From Ralstonia sp. UNC404CL21Col (GTDB taxonomy: Bacteria; Pseudomonadota; Gammaproteobacteria; Burkholderiales; Burkholderiaceae): a stretch of 64,000 nucleotides of DNA. Shown in pieces: positions 1 through 10,548 of the stretch (position 1 is its first letter; every line of letters starts with the position of its first letter). The stretch is from contig NZ_JIBE01000003.1 in assembly GCF_000620465.1 (NCBI RefSeq), positions 992,001 through 1,056,000 on the forward strand, in the 5' to 3' direction. A program made the position numbers and the translations under genes. Below the pieces are notes generated by a model. The model did no database searches. It saw nothing but the letters and a program-made list of their open reading frames with translations, and was not told the origin of the DNA.

Positions 1-639
1 AGCGTTGACAGCCTGCGCGGTCGAGGCGGCCGGACCACCCAGGTTCCACGACTGTGCAGCGGTTGCGGCGCCTGCACCCAGCCCCGACGTGTTGCCGGTG
101 TTGAGCGATGCGGCCGCCGGCGCAGAAGCCTGCGGAGCCGGTGCGGCAGGTTGCGGCACGTATGGCTCGCGGTCGCCGCCCAGCGACGGACCACCCGTGG
201 CGTAGGCCGGACCTTGCGGACGGCTGCCGCGCACCTTGCGGATGATCCACATCACCACGAAGGCGACGAGCGCGATCAGGATCAGGTTGGACAGCAACGA
301 GGCCAGGCCCGCGCCAAGACCGAATTTCGACAGCAGATAACCGATGCCCAGACCGGCAGCGAGGCCGCCGAGCATGCCACCCCAGTTACGGCCTGGCTTT
401 GCGGCAGGCGCGGCAGGCGCCGGAGCAGCCGGCGAAGGTTGTGCGGCAGGCGCGGCCTGCTGCGTCGGCGACGGCGTCGTGGCCGGTGGCGTCTGTTGGC
501 GTTGCGTCACGGTGGACGACTGCTTGCCGATGCTGCGGCTGCCACCCATGCGCTTGGCGTTGGCGTCGATTGCCGTGCCCAGTGCGAGCGTCGCGACCAG
601 CGCGCCCGCCATCAATTTTCCACCCCAATGCAAACTCAT
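1..639 (-). CDS. Tim44-like domain membrane protein (3' end outside window)
   Basis: The reading frame is open from ATG at 639 to the window edge, 213 codons without a stop, so the C-terminal part is missing. The visible part has an N-terminal hydrophobic segment (about residues 10-25), a Gln/Pro/Ala-rich linker, a Gly-rich stretch starting GGMLGGLAAGLGIGYLLSKFG and then a strongly hydrophobic helix ending in VVMWIIRKVRG. This layout (signal-like segment, low-complexity linker, glycine-rich helix, TM helix) is typical of bacterial Tim44-domain (PF04280) proteins, whose folded domain would lie beyond position 1. The function of this bacterial family is not established. It is transcribed away from ubiE and probably has its own promoter in the 130-bp gap to ubiE. 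Confidence 0.7.
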   Translation of the reverse strand, partial: MSLHWGGKLMAGALVATLALGTAIDANAKRMGGSRSIGKQSSTVTQRQQTPPATTPSPTQQAAPAAQPSPAAPAPAAPAAKPGRNWGGMLGGLAAGLGIGYLLSKFGLGAGLASLLSNLILIALVAFVVMWIIRKVRGSRPQGPAYATGGPSLGGDREPYVPQPAAPAPQASAPAAASLNTGNTSGLGAGAATAAQSWNLGGPAASTAQAVNA

Positions 640-767
640 CGCTGTCTTCTCTCCAGTGGCAGGTGACGCCATTAGATGAAGACGTCAATGCCGAAATTCA
701 ATGTGAAGGATCGTGGCATATCGCCGCAGCGCGCTACATCGCCCATCCGGCGGAACGACGGAAACAC

Positions 768-1499
768 TTAAAGGCGACGGCCGACGTGCAGAGCCACGAC
801 ACCCGCTGTCAGATTGAAGTATTCGACCGAGTCCAATCCGGCCTGTTCCATCATCTGCTTGAGCGTTTCCTGATCCGGGTGCATGCGGATGGACTCGGCC
901 AGGTAGCGGTAGCTCTCGGGGTCGCCCGCCACTTTGCTGCCCAACCACGGCAGCACCTTGAACGAGTACAGGTCGTAGGCCTTCTCCAGCGGCTGCCACA
1001 CCTTGGAGAACTCCAGCACCATGACCTTCCCGCCTGGCTTCACCACGCGACGCATTTCAGCAAGCGCGCGATCCTTGTGCGTCATGTTGCGCAAGCCGAA
1101 TGCCACTGTCACCACGTCGAAGTAAGCATTCGGAAAGGGAATGTGCTCGGCGTCGCACAGTGCGGTGGGGGTCAGCACGCCGGCATCGAGCAGGCGATCA
1201 CGGCCGACGCGCAGCATCGACTCGTTGATGTCGGTCAGCCACACCTCGCCGGTGGGGCCGGCCTGGCGCGCGAAGGCCTTGGCCAGGTCACCCGTGCCGC
1301 CGGCGATGTCGAGCACCTTGTAGCCAGGGCGCACCGCTGCCTGGGCGATGGTGAACATCTTCCACACGCGGTGCAGGCCGCCGGACATCAGGTCGTTCAT
1401 CACGTCGTACTTGCTCGCGACGGAATGGAAAACGCCGGCGACCTTGCCGGCCTTCTCCTGCTCATCAACCTGCTGGAATCCGAAGTGGGTTTGGCTCAT
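768..1499 (-). CDS. ubiE: Demethylmenaquinone/2-methoxy-6-polyprenyl-1,4-benzoquinol methylase UbiE
   Basis: The 243-residue protein is a class I SAM-dependent C-methyltransferase of ubiquinone (and menaquinone) biosynthesis, acting on the membrane-bound quinol intermediate. SAM motif I is visible as [12 protein letters not shown] (residues 62-73). The family signatures are present: [21 protein letters not shown] near the N-terminus and AFGLRN in the middle, and a C-terminal [15 protein letters not shown]. The start MSQTHFGF matches the family's usual N-terminus, and longer in-frame extensions lack conserved sequence. It lies between the Tim44-like gene and a DUF971 gene on the same strand, a common betaproteobacterial order. 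Confidence 0.97.
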   Translation of the reverse strand: MSQTHFGFQQVDEQEKAGKVAGVFHSVASKYDVMNDLMSGGLHRVWKMFTIAQAAVRPGYKVLDIAGGTGDLAKAFARQAGPTGEVWLTDINESMLRVGRDRLLDAGVLTPTALCDAEHIPFPNAYFDVVTVAFGLRNMTHKDRALAEMRRVVKPGGKVMVLEFSKVWQPLEKAYDLYSFKVLPWLGSKVAGDPESYRYLAESIRMHPDQETLKQMMEQAGLDSVEYFNLTAGVVALHVGRRL

Positions 1500-1551
1500 G
1501 ACAGAAAAGGATGCGGATGCAGCGCACAGGCGCCGCAAAGTGAATCGGGAA

Positions 1552-1968
1552 TCAGTGGCTGTGGCCGCAGGCGTGGCCAGCGTTCTCTGCCATCGGGGCG
1601 TCGCGGTCGACGCCAGCAGCGGCCAGGCGATCGAGATACGCCTGCCAGAGCGTGGCCTGCTCAACGCCGAGGCGGTACAGGTAGGCCCAGTCGAAGATGC
1701 CGGAATCGTGGCCGTCGGAGAACAGCGGCCGGATCGCGTAATTGCCCACCGGCTCGACGCCGATGATGCCGACCTCGCGCTTGCCGGTCTGCAGCACTTC
1801 CTGGCCGGGCCCGTGCCCCTGCACTTCAGCCGACGGCGACAGCACGCGCAGATATTCGAACGGCAGGCTGAACTGTTTGCCATCGGCAAAGGCGATCTCC
1901 AGCACGCGCGATTGCGTGTGGACGGTGATGCCGGTCGGGTGCGGAGTGTCGGCGGAAAGTCCGGCCAT
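1552..1968 (-). CDS. DUF971 domain protein (gamma-butyrobetaine hydroxylase-like N-terminal fold)
   Basis: The 138-residue protein has a DUF971 / GBBH-like N-terminal domain (about residues 10-105), with the typical patterns [20 protein letters not shown] and [29 protein letters not shown]. In eukaryotes this fold binds zinc at the N-terminus of hydroxylases. The stand-alone bacterial version has no settled function. The C-terminus is His/Cys-rich (AGHACGHSH), which suggests metal binding but is only inference. It is 52 bp upstream of ubiE on the same strand and is likely co-transcribed with it. Confidence 0.9.
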   Translation of the reverse strand: MAGLSADTPHPTGITVHTQSRVLEIAFADGKQFSLPFEYLRVLSPSAEVQGHGPGQEVLQTGKREVGIIGVEPVGNYAIRPLFSDGHDSGIFDWAYLYRLGVEQATLWQAYLDRLAAAGVDRDAPMAENAGHACGHSH

Positions 1969-2001
1969 GAAAACGTCTCGTCGAGTCAGAAAAACGGTGT
2001 T

Positions 2002-3846
2002 TCAGGAAGCTGCCAGCGCAACATGCGCGGGCTCTTCCACCACCCGATAGCTTACCGCAGTCAACGGGTCGCCTTCGGGGACGTAGCGCAGGCGGCGATG
2101 GTGGAATCGTGCCACGGTGCTGCGGTGCGCCACGCTGACGATGGTCACATCGGGCATCGATTCGAGCATCAGGCTGTACATGAACGCTTCGGTGTCTTCG
2201 TCGAGTGCGCTGGTGGCCTCGTCGAGGAAGAGGTAATCGGGGCGCTGCAGCAAAGCCCGGGCAAAAGCCAGGCGCTGCTGCTCGCCGGGCGACAGGCGCA
2301 GGCTCCAGTTGCTCACCTCGTCCAGGAGGCCGGCCAGCGCCGGCAAGCGACAGGCGATCAGCACCTGGGTCAGACGCTCCGCGGTGTATTGGGTGGCCAA
2401 ATCCGGATACGAAAGTGCGTCAGCCAGCGTGCCGGATGGCAGATAGCTGCGCTGCGGCAGGAACAGCACGCGGGCGTCCTGCGGGACTTCGATGCGGCCG
2501 CTGCCATAGGGCCAGATACCGGCCACGGCGCGCACCAGCGTGCTTTTGCCGCAGCCGGACGGACCGGTGACAAGCACCCGCTCACCGCGTGCGAGCGTCA
2601 TATCGAAGGGCTCGACCAGCACGTCTTCGGGTTTGCGGTTCGGCAGGTTCAGCGCGAGACCGTGGGCTTCGATGGCGGGTACGGCCGCGGTTTCGACTTC
2701 GACATCGCGGACGCCGGCGCGGTGCTCTTCTTCACGCTCGGCTGCACGGATGGCGCGCTGGAATTCGATCAGACGGTTGGTGGAGGCTTTCCAGGTCACC
2801 AGCGTGCGGTAGTTCGTGACAAACCACGACATCGCGTCCTGCACCTGGCCGAACGCGGTGGCGACCTGCATCATCCCGCCCAGCGTCAGCGTGCCGCCAA
2901 AGTAGCGCGGCGCCGACACCAGAAACGGGAAGATGATGGCGAACTGCCCATAGCCGGAACTGGCAAAGGTCAGGCGCCGCGTGTAGTCCATCAACTGGTT
3001 CCAGTTGGTGCGGATGCGCTCGAAGCGGCCGCGCAGGATGGCTTTCTCGGTCGGCTCGCCCCGGTACAGGGCAATGCTCTCGCTGTTCTCGCGCACACGC
3101 ACAAGCAGGAAACGGAAGTACGCCTCGTACCGCTCCTGCTGGAACGACAGCCCGATCAGCGGCCGCCCCACGAAGTGGATGATGACCGAGCCCACGATCG
3201 AGTACAGCAGCGCAAACCACACCATGTAGCCGGGAATCACAAAGTCGTGGCCACCCAGGCTGAACGCCAGCGGCCCCGACACTGCCCACAGAATCCCGAA
3301 GAACGACACCAGCGTCACAGCCGAATTCAGGAAACCCAGCGCCAAGGTGAGCGTTGCATCGGTAAACGTGCGCAGGTCGTCGGCAATCCGCTGGTCGGGG
3401 TTGTCAGCGCTGTGCGTTTGCTCCAGGCGGTAGAACGCCTGCTTGCCGAGCCAGTCATCGAGGAAGCTGCCGGTGATCCACGTCCGCCAGCGCATCTGTA
3501 GCATCATCGAGTAGTACAGCCGCAGGATCGAGCCAATGATCAGCAGTGCGGCAATCCAGGAGAAACGCAGCAACTGCGCCCAGAACTCGCCGTAGTTTTT
3601 CTGCTCGAGCGCGTTGTAGAAGAGCCGGTTCCAATCGGTGAACAGCACGTTCATGAACACCAAGAACAGGTTCAGGCCAATCACCAGCGCAAGCAGCCCC
3701 CAGGCCTTGCGGCGATCTTCCGAAAACCAGTACGGGCGAATCAGTTGCCAGGTTTCCGAGAGATTCAGCCGCCCATGGTGGACGGTCAGTTCGGAGATGG
3801 AATCCTTGTGGGAATCGGGCGTGGCGGCGGTGCGCGGTGTCGTCAT
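2002..3846 (-). CDS. ABC transporter, fused permease/ATPase, SbmA-BacA/YddA type
   Basis: The 614-residue protein is a half-transporter with an N-terminal membrane domain (about 40-370, roughly six TM helices) of the ABC_membrane_2 / SbmA-BacA type and a C-terminal ATPase. The TM-domain sequence FTDWNRLFYNALEQKNYGEFW is characteristic of the YddA/ABCD group. In the ATPase I see Walker A GPSGCGKST, the signature LSPGEQQR and Walker B YLFLDEATSALDE. Members of this group move peptides, vitamin B12 or fatty acyl derivatives; the substrate here is unknown. The start was placed at MTTPRTAATP rather than at an upstream ATG 17 codons earlier, because the extra codons look non-conserved. The gene stands alone, 33 bp upstream of the DUF971 gene. 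Confidence 0.92.
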   Translation of the reverse strand: MTTPRTAATPDSHKDSISELTVHHGRLNLSETWQLIRPYWFSEDRRKAWGLLALVIGLNLFLVFMNVLFTDWNRLFYNALEQKNYGEFWAQLLRFSWIAALLIIGSILRLYYSMMLQMRWRTWITGSFLDDWLGKQAFYRLEQTHSADNPDQRIADDLRTFTDATLTLALGFLNSAVTLVSFFGILWAVSGPLAFSLGGHDFVIPGYMVWFALLYSIVGSVIIHFVGRPLIGLSFQQERYEAYFRFLLVRVRENSESIALYRGEPTEKAILRGRFERIRTNWNQLMDYTRRLTFASSGYGQFAIIFPFLVSAPRYFGGTLTLGGMMQVATAFGQVQDAMSWFVTNYRTLVTWKASTNRLIEFQRAIRAAEREEEHRAGVRDVEVETAAVPAIEAHGLALNLPNRKPEDVLVEPFDMTLARGERVLVTGPSGCGKSTLVRAVAGIWPYGSGRIEVPQDARVLFLPQRSYLPSGTLADALSYPDLATQYTAERLTQVLIACRLPALAGLLDEVSNWSLRLSPGEQQRLAFARALLQRPDYLFLDEATSALDEDTEAFMYSLMLESMPDVTIVSVAHRSTVARFHHRRLRYVPEGDPLTAVSYRVVEEPAHVALAAS

Positions 3847-3943
3847 GGCGAGGGCTTGGTCACGACAGAAAAGAGAATCAGACGGCCGATGCGCCACGTG
3901 GGTTCCGCACAGGCCGCGGGGATGCGTTACCGGTGGTTACCGG

Positions 3944-4396
3944 TCAGACATCCGCAAGCGCGGCCTGCAGCGCGTACGACAGCGCCGGCAACTTGGCCGT
4001 GATCTCGGCCATGCGCGCGGTATCGGGCGCGCGTTGCTCGGAGCCCCACACGGCTTCCGGAAAATGCGTATCCCACCGATAGCGCGGGATGACGTGCCAA
4101 TGCAGATGCGGCACAAAATTGCCGAAGCTGGCGAGATTGATCTTGTCGGGCGCCAGTTCGGTGCGCAGCACGCGCTCAACACGGGCGACGACCTCCATCA
4201 GCCAATGGCGATCTGCGTCGGACAAGTCGGTCTGCTCGGCCACGTGGTCGTTCCAGATGACGCGGCAAAAGCCCGGAAAGCGCGCGTGCTCGACCAGCAC
4301 CACGCGCGCGCGGCCATTGCGCCAGACGGGCTCGCCGCCGTCCGTCTCGCACAGCGCGCAGCCGGGCGCCCGCTCGCCGGTCGTCGCAGTCGTCAC
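3944..4396 (-). CDS. HIT family hydrolase
   Basis: The 150-residue protein has the histidine-triad motif in [10 protein letters not shown], the nucleophile region of HIT nucleotide hydrolases/transferases. An N-terminal Cys pair (CALCETDGG) may hold zinc, as in several bacterial HIT proteins. The GTG start at 4396 was chosen because it gives the family length and because it overlaps the stop of the upstream oxidoreductase gene by four bases (GTGA), which suggests translational coupling. A longer frame extends to 4546, but it lies entirely inside the upstream gene and encodes low-complexity Arg-rich sequence. The substrate is unknown; HIT proteins commonly act on purine nucleotide conjugates. 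Confidence 0.9.
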   Translation of the reverse strand: MTTATTGERAPGCALCETDGGEPVWRNGRARVVLVEHARFPGFCRVIWNDHVAEQTDLSDADRHWLMEVVARVERVLRTELAPDKINLASFGNFVPHLHWHVIPRYRWDTHFPEAVWGSEQRAPDTARMAEITAKLPALSYALQAALADV

Positions 4397-7300
4397 ACGA
4401 GAACCCGCTCGATGCCGCCGGCGTTGGCCTGCGCGACGTAGTCCTGCAGCCAGGTTTCGCCGAGCACGTGACGCGCCATCTCGACCACGATGTAGTCGGC
4501 CTGCACCGAAACATCTTCGGTGTAGCGCGACAGGCCCTGCAGACATGCCGGGCAGCTCGTGAGGATCTTCACGTCGCCGTTGAACGCCTCGCCGCCCTGG
4601 CCGCTGGTCTGGCCGAGACTGCGCAGCTTGTCGGCGCCCTTCTGCATCTCTTCTTCCTTGCGGAAGCGGACCTGCGTGGAAATGTCGGGGCGCGAGATCG
4701 CCAGCGTGCCCGACTCACCGCAGCAGCGGTCGTTCTTCTCGATCGCGCGGGTCTGGCCATCGGCGCCGATGTTGCCGCCCATCAACTGGTTGACCAGCTT
4801 GGTCGGGTCCATCGTCTTGATCGGGGTGTGGCAGGGGTCGTGGTACATGTACCGCGTGCCTTGCACACCGTCGATCTTCACGCCCTTCTCCAGCAGGTAT
4901 TCGTGAATGTCGATGATCCGGCAGCCCGGGAAGATCTTGTCGAATTCATACCCCGCGAGCTGGTCGTAGCACGTGCCGCAGCTCACCACCACCGTCTTGA
5001 TGTCGAGGTAATTGAGCGTATTGGCCACGCGGTGGAACAGCACACGGTTGTCGGTGACGATCTTCTCGGCCTTGTCGAACTGGCCCGTGCCGCGCTGCGG
5101 ATAACCGCAGCACAGGTAGCCCGGCGGCAGCACCGTCTGCACACCGGCGTGCCACAGCATTGCCTGCGTGGCCAGCCCCACCTGCGAGAACAGGCGCTCC
5201 GAGCCGCAACCCGGGAAGTAGAAGACCGCCTCGCTATCCGGCGTGGTGACCTTCGGGTTGCGGATGATCGGGACGATCTCGTTGTCCTCGATGTCCAGCA
5301 ACGCGCGGGCCGTCTTCTTGGGCAGGTTGCCCGGCATCTTCTTGTTGATGAAGTGGATCACCTGCTCGCGCACCGGCGGCCTGCCCACCGTGGCGGGCGG
5401 ATGAGCAGTCTGCTTCTTGGCGAACTTCTTCAGGATGTCATTGCCCAGACGCTGCGCCTTGTAGCCCCAGTCGAACATCACCTTGCGGGTGAGGTTGATC
5501 GTCTCGGGGTTGGTCGCGTTCAGGTAGAACATCGCTGCTGCGGTGCCGGGGTTGAATTTCTTCTGCCCCATCTTGCGCAGCAGGTTGCGCATGTTCATCG
5601 ACACATCGCCGAAGTCGATCTTGACCGGGCAAGGCGTCACGCACTTGTGGCACACGGTGCAGTGGTCGCCCACATCGGCGAACTCTTCCCAGTGCTTGAT
5701 CGACACGCCGCGGCGCGTCTGTTCTTCGTACAGGAACGCCTCGATGAGCAGCGACGTAGCGAGGATCTTGTTGCGCGGGCTGTACAGCAGGTTCGCGCGC
5801 GGCACGTGCGTGGCGCACACCGGCTTGCACTTGCCGCAGCGCAGGCAGTCCTTGATCGACTCCGAAATGGCGCCGATGTCGCTCTGCTGCATGATGATCG
5901 ACTCGTGCCCCATCAGGCCGAACGACGGCGTATAGGCGTTGCGCAGATCAGCGGGCAAGCCTTGCGGGTCGTTGATGTCGCGCAGCAGCTTGCCCTTGTT
6001 GAAGCGGCCGTTCGGATCGACGCGGCGCTTGTAGGCAGCGAAATCGGCGATCTCTTCGTCGGTCAGAAATTCCAGCTTGGTGATGCCGATGCCGTGCTCG
6101 CCCGAAATCACACCGTCCAGCGAACGCGCCAGCGTCATGATGCGGGCCACCGCCTTGTGGGCGTCCTGCAGCATGTCGTAGTCATCCGAGTTGACGGGGA
6201 TGTTGGTGTGCACGTTGCCGTCACCGGCGTGCATGTGCAGCGCCACGAACACGCGGCCGCGCAGCACCTTCTTGTGGATCGCCTGGGCCTCGTCGAGGAT
6301 CGGCTTGAACTCGCCGCCGTTGAAGATCTTGCGCAGCTCGGCGCGAATCTCCGCCTTCCACGACACGCGGATCGTCCGATCCTGCAGCAGGTGGAACAGG
6401 TTGGCGTCAGGCTGATTCACCAGACGGTCGTCGATGGTCTGCGCAAGGTAGCCCAGGCCCAGACCGATGAGGCTCGCGCGCGCCGTGGTGACCGGCGTGT
6501 CGAGATGGTCCAGCAGATATTGCCAACGTGCGCGCGTGGCACGCAGCAGTTGCTGCGCCTGTTGCACGCGGTCTTCCAGCAGTTCAGCGCTGGGGATTTC
6601 GTTGGCGTCGTCGGTGCGGCCCAGCGGCAGGTTGCTGCCGGCAAAGAAATCGAGCAGCGCGTCGGTCAGCTTGAGCTTGCTCTTGATCGACAGCTCGATG
6701 TTGATGCGCTCGATGCCGTCGGTGTACTCGCCCATGCGATTGAGCGGGATCACCACGTCTTCGTTGATTTTGAAGGCGTTGGTGTGCTTCGCAATCGCGG
6801 CCGTGCGCGAGCGGTCCAGCCAGAACTTCTTGCGGGCCTCGGGGCTCACGGCCACGAAACCTTCGCCGCTCTTGCCATTGGCCAGGCGGATCACTTCCGA
6901 GGTGGCGCGCGCCACGGCGTCATCGTCGTCGCCAACAATGTCGCCGATCAGCACCATCTTCGGGAACGCGTTGCGCTTGCTCTTGGTGGCGTAGCCGACC
7001 GCGCGCAGGTAGCGCTCGTCCAGGTGTTCCAGGCCCGCGAGGATCGCGCCGCCGGGCTTCTTGGTCTCGGCGTCGAGGTAGTCCTTGATCTCGACGATGC
7101 TCGGGATTGCGTCGCGCGCCTGGCCGAAGAACTCCAGGCACACAGTGCGGATCGACTTCGGCATGCGGTGCAGGATCCAGCGCGCGCTGGTGATGATGCC
7201 GTCGCAGCCTTCCTTCTGCACGCCGGGCAGACCGGCCAGGAACTTGTCGGTGACGTCCTTGCCGAGGCCTTCCTTGCGGAACTTGCGGCCTTCGATGGTG

Positions 7301-8430
7301 AGCGTCTCGGTGCGCAGCAGCTTGGCGCCGACCGGCGCATTGCCGTCGAACCACTTCAGCTCGAAGGTGACGACCGGCGCATCGTGAATCTTGCCGAGGT
7401 TGTGATTCAGGCGCTGGACTTCGAGCCAGTTGCCGTCCGGGTCAACCATGCGCCACCAGGCGAGGTTGTCCAGCGCGGTGCCCCACAGCACGGCCTTCTT
7501 GCCGCCCGCGTTCATGGCGACGTTGCCGCCGATGCACGACGCGTCGATCGAAGTCGGGTCCACAGCGAAGACGAGGCCGGCCTTGTCCGCCGCATCCGCC
7601 ACGCGACGCGTCACCACGCCGGCGCCCGAATAGATGGTCGCCACGGGGTGGTCGACGCCCGGCAGGTCGGTCATCTCGACCGCATCCAGACGCTCCAGCT
7701 TTTCCGTATTGATGACGGCCGAGAACGGCGTAAGCGGCACCGCGCCGCCGGTGTAGCCGGTACCGCCTCCGCGCGGAATGATGGTCAGACCCAGCTCGAA
7801 GCAGCCCTTGACGATACCGGCGATCTCTTCTTCCGTATCGGGCGTGAGCACGACGAACGGATATTCGACACGCCAGTCGGTGGCGTCGGTCACGTGCGAC
7901 ACGCGCGACAGGCCGTCGAACTTGATGTTGTCCTTCGCGGTCACGCGGCCGAGCACCTTCTGGGCGCGGCGGCGCAGGTCATACACCTGGGCGAACTCTT
8001 CCTGGAATGCCTTGACGGCGCGGCGGGCATGCACGACCAGTTGCTCGACCTTGGTGGCGCGCTCGTCGCCCACGGGGTCGTGATGCGAATCGTGGTCGGC
8101 CACACGGCGCTTCTCGATCTCCGCCAGGCGGTGATTGAGTGCGTCGATCAGCATCTGCCGGCGCTTCGGGTTGTCGAGCAGGTCGTCCTGCAGATACGGG
8201 TTGCGACGCACCACCCAGATGTCGCCCAGCACTTCGTACAGCATGCGTGCCGATCGGCCGGTGCGGCGCTCGGCGCGCAGTTCGTCCAGGATCTGCCACG
8301 CAGACTCGCCCAGCAGACGGATGACGATTTCCCGATCCGAGAACGAGGTGTAGTTGTAGGGAATCTCGCGCAGCCGGGGCGCAGCGTCCTGCGCCGTGAG
8401 TTTGGCGTCGATCAGAAGTGGGGCATTCAT
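4393..8430 (-). CDS. Giant FAD-linked oxidase / 4Fe-4S / CCG-domain oxidoreductase (DUF3683 family)
   Basis: The 1345-residue protein fuses the parts that are separate subunits in glycolate or D-lactate oxidases (GlcD/E/F). In order: an N-terminal DUF3683-type region (from about 15), an FAD-binding PCMH domain ([15 protein letters not shown]), an FAD-oxidase C-terminal domain with [15 protein letters not shown] and GEHGIG, a double 4Fe-4S ferredoxin segment ([11 protein letters not shown] and [12 protein letters not shown]), and two CCG cysteine-rich domains ([14 protein letters not shown]). It probably oxidises a 2-hydroxy acid and passes electrons to the quinone pool, but the substrate is not visible. 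Start [10 protein letters not shown] at 8430 fits the conserved N-terminus; an ATG 25 codons earlier adds unconserved sequence. Confidence 0.93.
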   Translation of the reverse strand: MNAPLLIDAKLTAQDAAPRLREIPYNYTSFSDREIVIRLLGESAWQILDELRAERRTGRSARMLYEVLGDIWVVRRNPYLQDDLLDNPKRRQMLIDALNHRLAEIEKRRVADHDSHHDPVGDERATKVEQLVVHARRAVKAFQEEFAQVYDLRRRAQKVLGRVTAKDNIKFDGLSRVSHVTDATDWRVEYPFVVLTPDTEEEIAGIVKGCFELGLTIIPRGGGTGYTGGAVPLTPFSAVINTEKLERLDAVEMTDLPGVDHPVATIYSGAGVVTRRVADAADKAGLVFAVDPTSIDASCIGGNVAMNAGGKKAVLWGTALDNLAWWRMVDPDGNWLEVQRLNHNLGKIHDAPVVTFELKWFDGNAPVGAKLLRTETLTIEGRKFRKEGLGKDVTDKFLAGLPGVQKEGCDGIITSARWILHRMPKSIRTVCLEFFGQARDAIPSIVEIKDYLDAETKKPGGAILAGLEHLDERYLRAVGYATKSKRNAFPKMVLIGDIVGDDDDAVARATSEVIRLANGKSGEGFVAVSPEARKKFWLDRSRTAAIAKHTNAFKINEDVVIPLNRMGEYTDGIERINIELSIKSKLKLTDALLDFFAGSNLPLGRTDDANEIPSAELLEDRVQQAQQLLRATRARWQYLLDHLDTPVTTARASLIGLGLGYLAQTIDDRLVNQPDANLFHLLQDRTIRVSWKAEIRAELRKIFNGGEFKPILDEAQAIHKKVLRGRVFVALHMHAGDGNVHTNIPVNSDDYDMLQDAHKAVARIMTLARSLDGVISGEHGIGITKLEFLTDEEIADFAAYKRRVDPNGRFNKGKLLRDINDPQGLPADLRNAYTPSFGLMGHESIIMQQSDIGAISESIKDCLRCGKCKPVCATHVPRANLLYSPRNKILATSLLIEAFLYEEQTRRGVSIKHWEEFADVGDHCTVCHKCVTPCPVKIDFGDVSMNMRNLLRKMGQKKFNPGTAAAMFYLNATNPETINLTRKVMFDWGYKAQRLGNDILKKFAKKQTAHPPATVGRPPVREQVIHFINKKMPGNLPKKTARALLDIEDNEIVPIIRNPKVTTPDSEAVFYFPGCGSERLFSQVGLATQAMLWHAGVQTVLPPGYLCCGYPQRGTGQFDKAEKIVTDNRVLFHRVANTLNYLDIKTVVVSCGTCYDQLAGYEFDKIFPGCRIIDIHEYLLEKGVKIDGVQGTRYMYHDPCHTPIKTMDPTKLVNQLMGGNIGADGQTRAIEKNDRCCGESGTLAISRPDISTQVRFRKEEEMQKGADKLRSLGQTSGQGGEAFNGDVKILTSCPACLQGLSRYTEDVSVQADYIVVEMARHVLGETWLQDYVAQANAGGIERVLV

Positions 8431-8630
8431 GGCGTGCCGCTGGGGAGGAGGTCGCGGCAAGGAGGACAAGAGCCGCGCGGTCTTTAAAGGGCGATTGTAC
8501 TGCAACGTGCGCCGTTGATGCGTTGCAGCAACGGTATCCCTGCGGCTGATATGGGCGGGAAAAGCGTCGCGTTTTCAATGGCTTGCGAAAAGCGCGGAGG
8601 CCTGCGAGTGCGCCCAACGCCACGCAAACG

Positions 8631-9212
8631 TCAGATCATTACAGCCTTGATCCAGCCAAAGATGCCGTGCCAGAAGCCGTCGGGCAAGGTCATGAGCGCC
8701 GCGGTCATCGCCAGATAGCGCAGGAATTTGCCGATGGCCATGTACATGACGCTGGGCCAGAACTTCAGGCGCAGCCAGCCGGCCAGCGTGCAGAGCGGGT
8801 CGCCGATGCCGGGCAGCCACGACACCAGCAGGGACACCGGGCCGATGCGGCGCATCCAGCGGAAGTATTTCTTGTCGAGCGGGGGCTCGCGGTGGCGCTT
8901 GGGGTGCGGCACGTGCTGGGCGTGCTCGGCGTTGTGCTGCCGGCGACGGCGCGCCAGGTGGTAGCGCACCAGCGCCAGCTTGGCCGCATAGCCCATCCAC
9001 CAGTCGACCATGCCGCCCAGCGTGTTGCCGAGCGTGGCCACGACGATGGCCGGCCAGAACATATCCGGATTGAGCTTGATGTACGCAAAGACCGCCGGCT
9101 CGGAGCCCAGCGGCAGGAGCGTCGCCGAAATGAAACTGACGACGAAGATGGCAGGCAGCCCGACCTTGGGCAGGGCGAGCGTGGCAAAAAGCGTGTCGAT
9201 CCACTGTTCCAT
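8631..9212 (-). CDS. YqaA/DedA (SNARE-associated) family membrane protein
   Basis: The 193-residue integral membrane protein has about four or five hydrophobic segments. Family marks of the YqaA branch of DedA proteins are seen: FISATLLPLGSEPAVFA near the N-terminus, TLGNTLGGMVDWWMGY in the middle, and RIGPVSLLVSWLPGIGDPLCTLAGWLRL, which matches the re-entrant glycine/proline motif. DedA proteins are implicated in lipid flipping and membrane homeostasis; the role of the YqaA branch is unsettled. A His/Arg-rich cytoplasmic loop (about 85-113) follows the second segment. The gene is monocistronic as far as can be seen. Confidence 0.9.
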   Translation of the reverse strand: MEQWIDTLFATLALPKVGLPAIFVVSFISATLLPLGSEPAVFAYIKLNPDMFWPAIVVATLGNTLGGMVDWWMGYAAKLALVRYHLARRRRQHNAEHAQHVPHPKRHREPPLDKKYFRWMRRIGPVSLLVSWLPGIGDPLCTLAGWLRLKFWPSVMYMAIGKFLRYLAMTAALMTLPDGFWHGIFGWIKAVMI

Positions 9213-9269
9213 GCGATCGATTGTAGAGGGCGGGCGGCCGCGGCGTCGCTTGGGGGCCGCCCTAGCCGG

Positions 9270-10517
9270 TCAGGCGAAGAACAGGTAGGCGACAAGCACG
9301 GCGCCGACGAGCCCGATCAGGTCGGCCCACAACCCGCAGGCCAGCGCGTAACGCGTGTCCTTGATGCCGACGCTGCCGAAATACACGGCCAGCACGTAAA
9401 ACGTCGTCTCCGTCGAGCCCTGGATGATGGCGGCCAGCTTGCCCTGGAAGGAATCGACGCCGTAAGTGGTCATCACGTCGACCATCAGGCCGCGCGCGCC
9501 GGCGCCCGACAACGTCTTCATCAGCCCCACGGGCAGCGCCGGCACAAAACGCGTATCGATGCCCAGGTGCGTGAACAGCGCAGAAAGCCCCTGCATCAGG
9601 ACATCCATGCACCCCGCCGCGCGAAACACGGCAATGCCCACCAGCACCGCGACGAGGTACGGAACGATGCCGATGGCGACCTGAAAGCCGTCCTTGGCGC
9701 CATCGACGAAGGTTTCGTACACGTTGATGCGACGAAATGCCCCACAGACCAGGAACGCCACGACGATGGTGAGGATGGCGCCCGCGCCGATCAGGCCGAT
9801 CCACGCCGCCATCTGCTGCGGCGGAAACTGGCGCAGCCACGCAAACAGCAGCCCCATCGCCGCGACAAAGCCGCCGAAATACGCTAGCAGCGCCGGCTTG
9901 AACAGGTTGATGCGCTGATACCACGCTACCGCCGCAATACCCGCGCAGAAGCCGATGAACGTGGACAGCAAGGTCGGCAGGAAAATGTCCGCCGCGTTGA
10001 AACCCACCAGCCCCTGCTTGACGGCCATGGCCTGGCGGATGGCGATGACGGACGTCGGTACCAGCGTCACCCCCGCGGTGTTGAGCACCACAAACATCAG
10101 CTGCGCATCGCTGGCGCGCTGCGGCTGCGGATTGATCTGCTGCAGTTCGCGCATGGCCTGCAGGCCGAGCGGCGTGGCGGCGTTGTCCAGACCGAGCACG
10201 TTGGCCGACACGTTCATCATCATCGCGCCGTTGGCGGGGTGGCCGGCCGGCACGGAGGGAAACAAGTGCCGCATCACCGGGTTCACGAGCCGCGCGAACA
10301 GATCGACCACGCCGGCGCGCTCGCCCACGCGCATGATGCCCAGCCACAACGCCATCATGCCGGTCAGGCCGATGGCGATTTCGAAGCCGGTGCGGGCAGC
10401 ATCGAACATGCCGGTCAACATGCGCGAGAAGACTTCCATGTCGCCCTGCACCACCTGCACGCAGGCGGTGACGAAGGCGACGAGAAAGAAGGCGAGCCAG
10501 ACGAGGTTCAGGGCCAC
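9270..10517 (-). CDS. SpmA-SpmB fusion (nucleoside recognition/gate domain membrane protein)
   Basis: The 415-residue protein fuses two gate (nucleoside-recognition) domains that are separate SpmA and SpmB proteins in Firmicutes. The N-terminal half shows GLTGMMALWLGIMRVGERAGV and MMMNVSANVLGLDNAATPLGLQAM, the hallmark of SpmA. The C-terminal half shows GSTETTFYVLAVYFGSVGIKD, the hallmark of SpmB. Many TM helices are predicted. The function in non-sporulating bacteria is unknown; a transport role is inferred from the gate fold. It is downstream of the Kir-channel gene on the same strand, 31 bp away, possibly in one operon. Confidence 0.93.
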   Translation of the reverse strand: MALNLVWLAFFLVAFVTACVQVVQGDMEVFSRMLTGMFDAARTGFEIAIGLTGMMALWLGIMRVGERAGVVDLFARLVNPVMRHLFPSVPAGHPANGAMMMNVSANVLGLDNAATPLGLQAMRELQQINPQPQRASDAQLMFVVLNTAGVTLVPTSVIAIRQAMAVKQGLVGFNAADIFLPTLLSTFIGFCAGIAAVAWYQRINLFKPALLAYFGGFVAAMGLLFAWLRQFPPQQMAAWIGLIGAGAILTIVVAFLVCGAFRRINVYETFVDGAKDGFQVAIGIVPYLVAVLVGIAVFRAAGCMDVLMQGLSALFTHLGIDTRFVPALPVGLMKTLSGAGARGLMVDVMTTYGVDSFQGKLAAIIQGSTETTFYVLAVYFGSVGIKDTRYALACGLWADLIGLVGAVLVAYLFFA

Positions 10518-10548
10518 GGGGGTTGCGCGTTGGAATCGGACAAGCCGC

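Noticed and set aside
1348-3501. 717-codon plus-strand frame
   Set aside because: It is opposite ubiE, DUF971 and the ABC transporter, all with clear motifs on the minus strand.
4468-8487. 1339-codon open frame on the plus strand
   Set aside because: It is the exact shadow of the FAD/4Fe-4S oxidoreductase on the minus strand; its translation is His/Arg/Val-rich with no motifs, typical of antisense frames in high-GC DNA.
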